This document shows, in pieces, positions 53,790 to 55,000 of a DNA stretch of 55,000 nt; position 1 is the first letter of the stretch; the number at the start of each line of letters is the position of its first letter. This DNA comes from Paenibacillus silvisoli. Its GTDB lineage: Bacteria; Bacillota; Bacilli; Paenibacillales; Paenibacillaceae. The notes beneath the pieces are model-generated. The model made no database searches. It worked only from the letters and a program-made list of their open reading frames with translations, and was not told the origin of the DNA. The translations under genes and the position numbers were made by a program. The stretch covers positions 1,085,001 through 1,140,000 of the forward strand of contig NZ_CP133017.1 of assembly GCF_030866765.1 (NCBI RefSeq), given 5' to 3'.

Positions 53790-54179
53790 ATGAAATTCTC
53801 TGATAGTCAAACCACTGCCGCAGGAACCTTCGTGCCGTTTCGCTTGGGGCCGGAGCCGATCGTTCTGGGCACCGTCAAGCTTGCCGCCATTGCGCCAGGC
53901 GACCGTATCGTCGTACGTCTTGAGATTGGCTGGGCAAACGCCGACCTGGATGCCTGGGACTCCGGGGAGATGGAAATGATGCTGCGTGAGGACGGTCCGG
54001 ACGGCAAGGTCGTTTATTGGAATATGGAATCTTGTTTTGCGAAGGGGCGGTCGTCCGAGCAGCTGACGTTTACCGGAACAGGTCCGGAGCAAACCTACTG
54101 CCTGGTCGTCCGGTCGCATGAATCGCGCGCGCTGATCATCGGACCGTATTCGCTGCAAGGTTCCGTATATGCGCCATAA
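53790..54179 (+). CDS. Hypothetical beta-rich protein
   Basis: 129 residues, not recognised. It has several beta strands (TFVPFRLGPEPIVLGTVKLA, DRIVVRLEIGWANAD, TYCLVVRSHESRALIIGPY) and ends GPYSLQGSVYAP. The pattern recalls small jelly-roll structural proteins, but no family is evident. AAAGGGTGATGGGG precedes the ATG. It is probably cotranscribed with the gene at 53427 and is followed by a terminator. Confidence 0.65.
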   Translation: MKFSDSQTTAAGTFVPFRLGPEPIVLGTVKLAAIAPGDRIVVRLEIGWANADLDAWDSGEMEMMLREDGPDGKVVYWNMESCFAKGRSSEQLTFTGTGPEQTYCLVVRSHESRALIIGPYSLQGSVYAP

Positions 54180-54187
54180 CCAATGAC

Positions 54188-54240
54188 ACAGCCCCGATCT
54201 TCGGTCTGTTTCTCACGCAGGCCTTCCGACTCGGGGCTGT
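54188..54240. terminator. Bidirectional terminator with a long loop
   Basis: ACAGCCCCGA pairs perfectly with TCGGGGCTGT across a 33-base loop, followed by ATTGTTGGTTGT. It lies between the convergent stops at 54179 and 54264. Confidence 0.65.
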
Positions 54241-54263
54241 ATTGTTGGTTGTCCTTTAGGCAC

Positions 54264-55000
54264 TCACCTAAACGAAGCCTTTTCCATCCAATAGCGATAG
54301 GTTGCTTCCATGCCACGCTCCATGCCGGTGACCGGCTCCCACTGAAGCGCTTCTCTTGTCCGCTCAGAGGACAGGCAGCTGTGCAAAATATCACCCGGCT
54401 TCGCAGCGCGGTGAACGACTGGAATCTCGCTCGGATGCAGCTGCCTGAGCAGTTCCACTAACCGGTTGATGGACGTGCGCTGCCCGGTGCTGACATGCAG
54501 CGTTTCGCCATCGCCTCTGAACGCGGCAGCCAGATTCGCCGAGACGACATCGCCTACATAGATGAAATCCCGCGTTTGCCAGCCGTCCCCGTTAATCGAC
54601 AGCGGCAGTCCTTTCACCGTTCGCTCAATGAAATTCGCGATGACGCCGCCTTCGCCCTTCGCCGTTTGGCCGGGACCGTACACATTGCCAAACCGAAGAA
54701 TCGTGTAGTTTAGCCCGAAAAAATGGTGGTAAAGCCGAATATACCGCTCCGCCGTCAGCTTGGATAAGCCGTAGTAGGAGATCGGAACGGCTGGGTCGTC
54801 TTCGGTAATCGTTTCTTTTTGCAGGTCGCCGTACACGCCGGATGTCGAGGCGAAAATGATTTTTCGCACGCCCGAGCCCCTGCATGCCTCCAGCATATTT
54901 AGCGTACCTGTCACATTAACCGCAGCGTCTGTCACCGGATTTTCGATGGAACGCTGGACGTCGGCCTGCGCGGCCAGGTGATAGACGATGTCGGGTTTGA
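54264..55000 (-). CDS. NAD-dependent sugar-nucleotide epimerase/dehydratase, 5' end beyond window
   Basis: At least 245 residues of an extended short-chain dehydrogenase of the UDP-glucose 4-epimerase type. The open frame continues to the right edge, reading PDIVYHLAAQADVQRSIENP there, so the GxxGxxG nucleotide loop and start are missing. Visible motifs are FASTSGVYG (catalytic Ser/Thr), YYGLSK (YxxxK), LRFGNVYGPGQ, and RDFIYVGDVV. It supplies an activated sugar, plausibly for the glycosyltransferase at 51153. Product identity (galactose, uronic or 6-deoxy sugar) cannot be fixed. Confidence 0.9.
   Translation of the reverse strand, partial: KPDIVYHLAAQADVQRSIENPVTDAAVNVTGTLNMLEACRGSGVRKIIFASTSGVYGDLQKETITEDDPAVPISYYGLSKLTAERYIRLYHHFFGLNYTILRFGNVYGPGQTAKGEGGVIANFIERTVKGLPLSINGDGWQTRDFIYVGDVVSANLAAAFRGDGETLHVSTGQRTSINRLVELLRQLHPSEIPVVHRAAKPGDILHSCLSSERTREALQWEPVTGMERGMEATYRYWMEKASFR

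Overview
The window looks like chromosomal DNA from a spore-forming member of the Paenibacillaceae (Paenibacillus/Cohnella type). The grounds are Firmicutes-style AGGAGG ribosome binding sites with frequent GTG/TTG starts, a ydaO-type c-di-AMP riboswitch, a CcpA-type cre box, an LplABC-like CUT1 sugar transporter beside a membrane-bound AraC-type regulator, and an amylopullulanase with S-layer homology (SLH) domains. No species call is possible from the sequence alone.

Layout. 1-1635: the 3' part of a 23S rRNA gene followed directly, with no 5S gene, by tRNA-Thr, -Lys, -Leu and -Gly. 1765-18425: a type IV pilus region. A minus-strand core operon (pilB, pilT, pilC, major pilin, pilD, a fused pilM-pilN, pilO) and a minus-strand minor-pilin operon (PilV-, PilW- and PilX-like) flank a plus-strand gene for a 1936-residue secreted Ig-repeat protein. 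PilB carries a textbook tandem MshEN motif that predicts c-di-GMP control. 18592-19986: a 2'-5' RNA ligase-like protein and a spermidine-synthase-like protein.

20142-30256: a potassium (Kdp) locus under layered control. A promoter, c-di-AMP riboswitch and intrinsic terminator lead into a small unknown gene. A sequence almost identical to the E. coli KdpE operator (recalled from memory) follows, then a 27-residue peptide gene and kdpF, kdpA, kdpB and kdpC. The sensor is split in two. One protein is a tandem duplication of the soluble KdpD sensor plus USP unit, with a degraded Walker B in copy 1. The other is a separate membrane histidine kinase, followed by kdpE.

30790-42655: carbohydrate genes. 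These are an LplA/B/C-like ABC transporter with a perfect cre box, a divergent membrane AraC-type regulator, two small genes, an IS1182-like insertion sequence, and an AraC regulator divergent from a sugar isomerase and a Gfo/Idh/MocA oxidoreductase. 42704-43894: a GNAT acetyltransferase and a DJ-1/PfpI protein. 44273-50755: a 2160-residue amylopullulanase-like SLH enzyme with LacI/MalR-like operators upstream. 51153-55000: a glycosyltransferase, several small unknown proteins, a DUF1796 protein and a sugar-nucleotide epimerase that runs off the right edge.

The most unusual structure is a family of four intergenic elements of 185-186 bp (30516, 37550, 39426, 50768). Each has four CTAACG boxes, two direct and two inverted, at box-edge offsets 0, 50, 134 and 184/185, while the sequence inside the boxes differs between copies yet stays self-complementary. 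Two of them originally shared one intergenic region with a 33-bp palindrome, into which the IS inserted, duplicating the whole palindrome. The IS transposase reading frame is joined by a canonical A_AAA_AAG slippery site.
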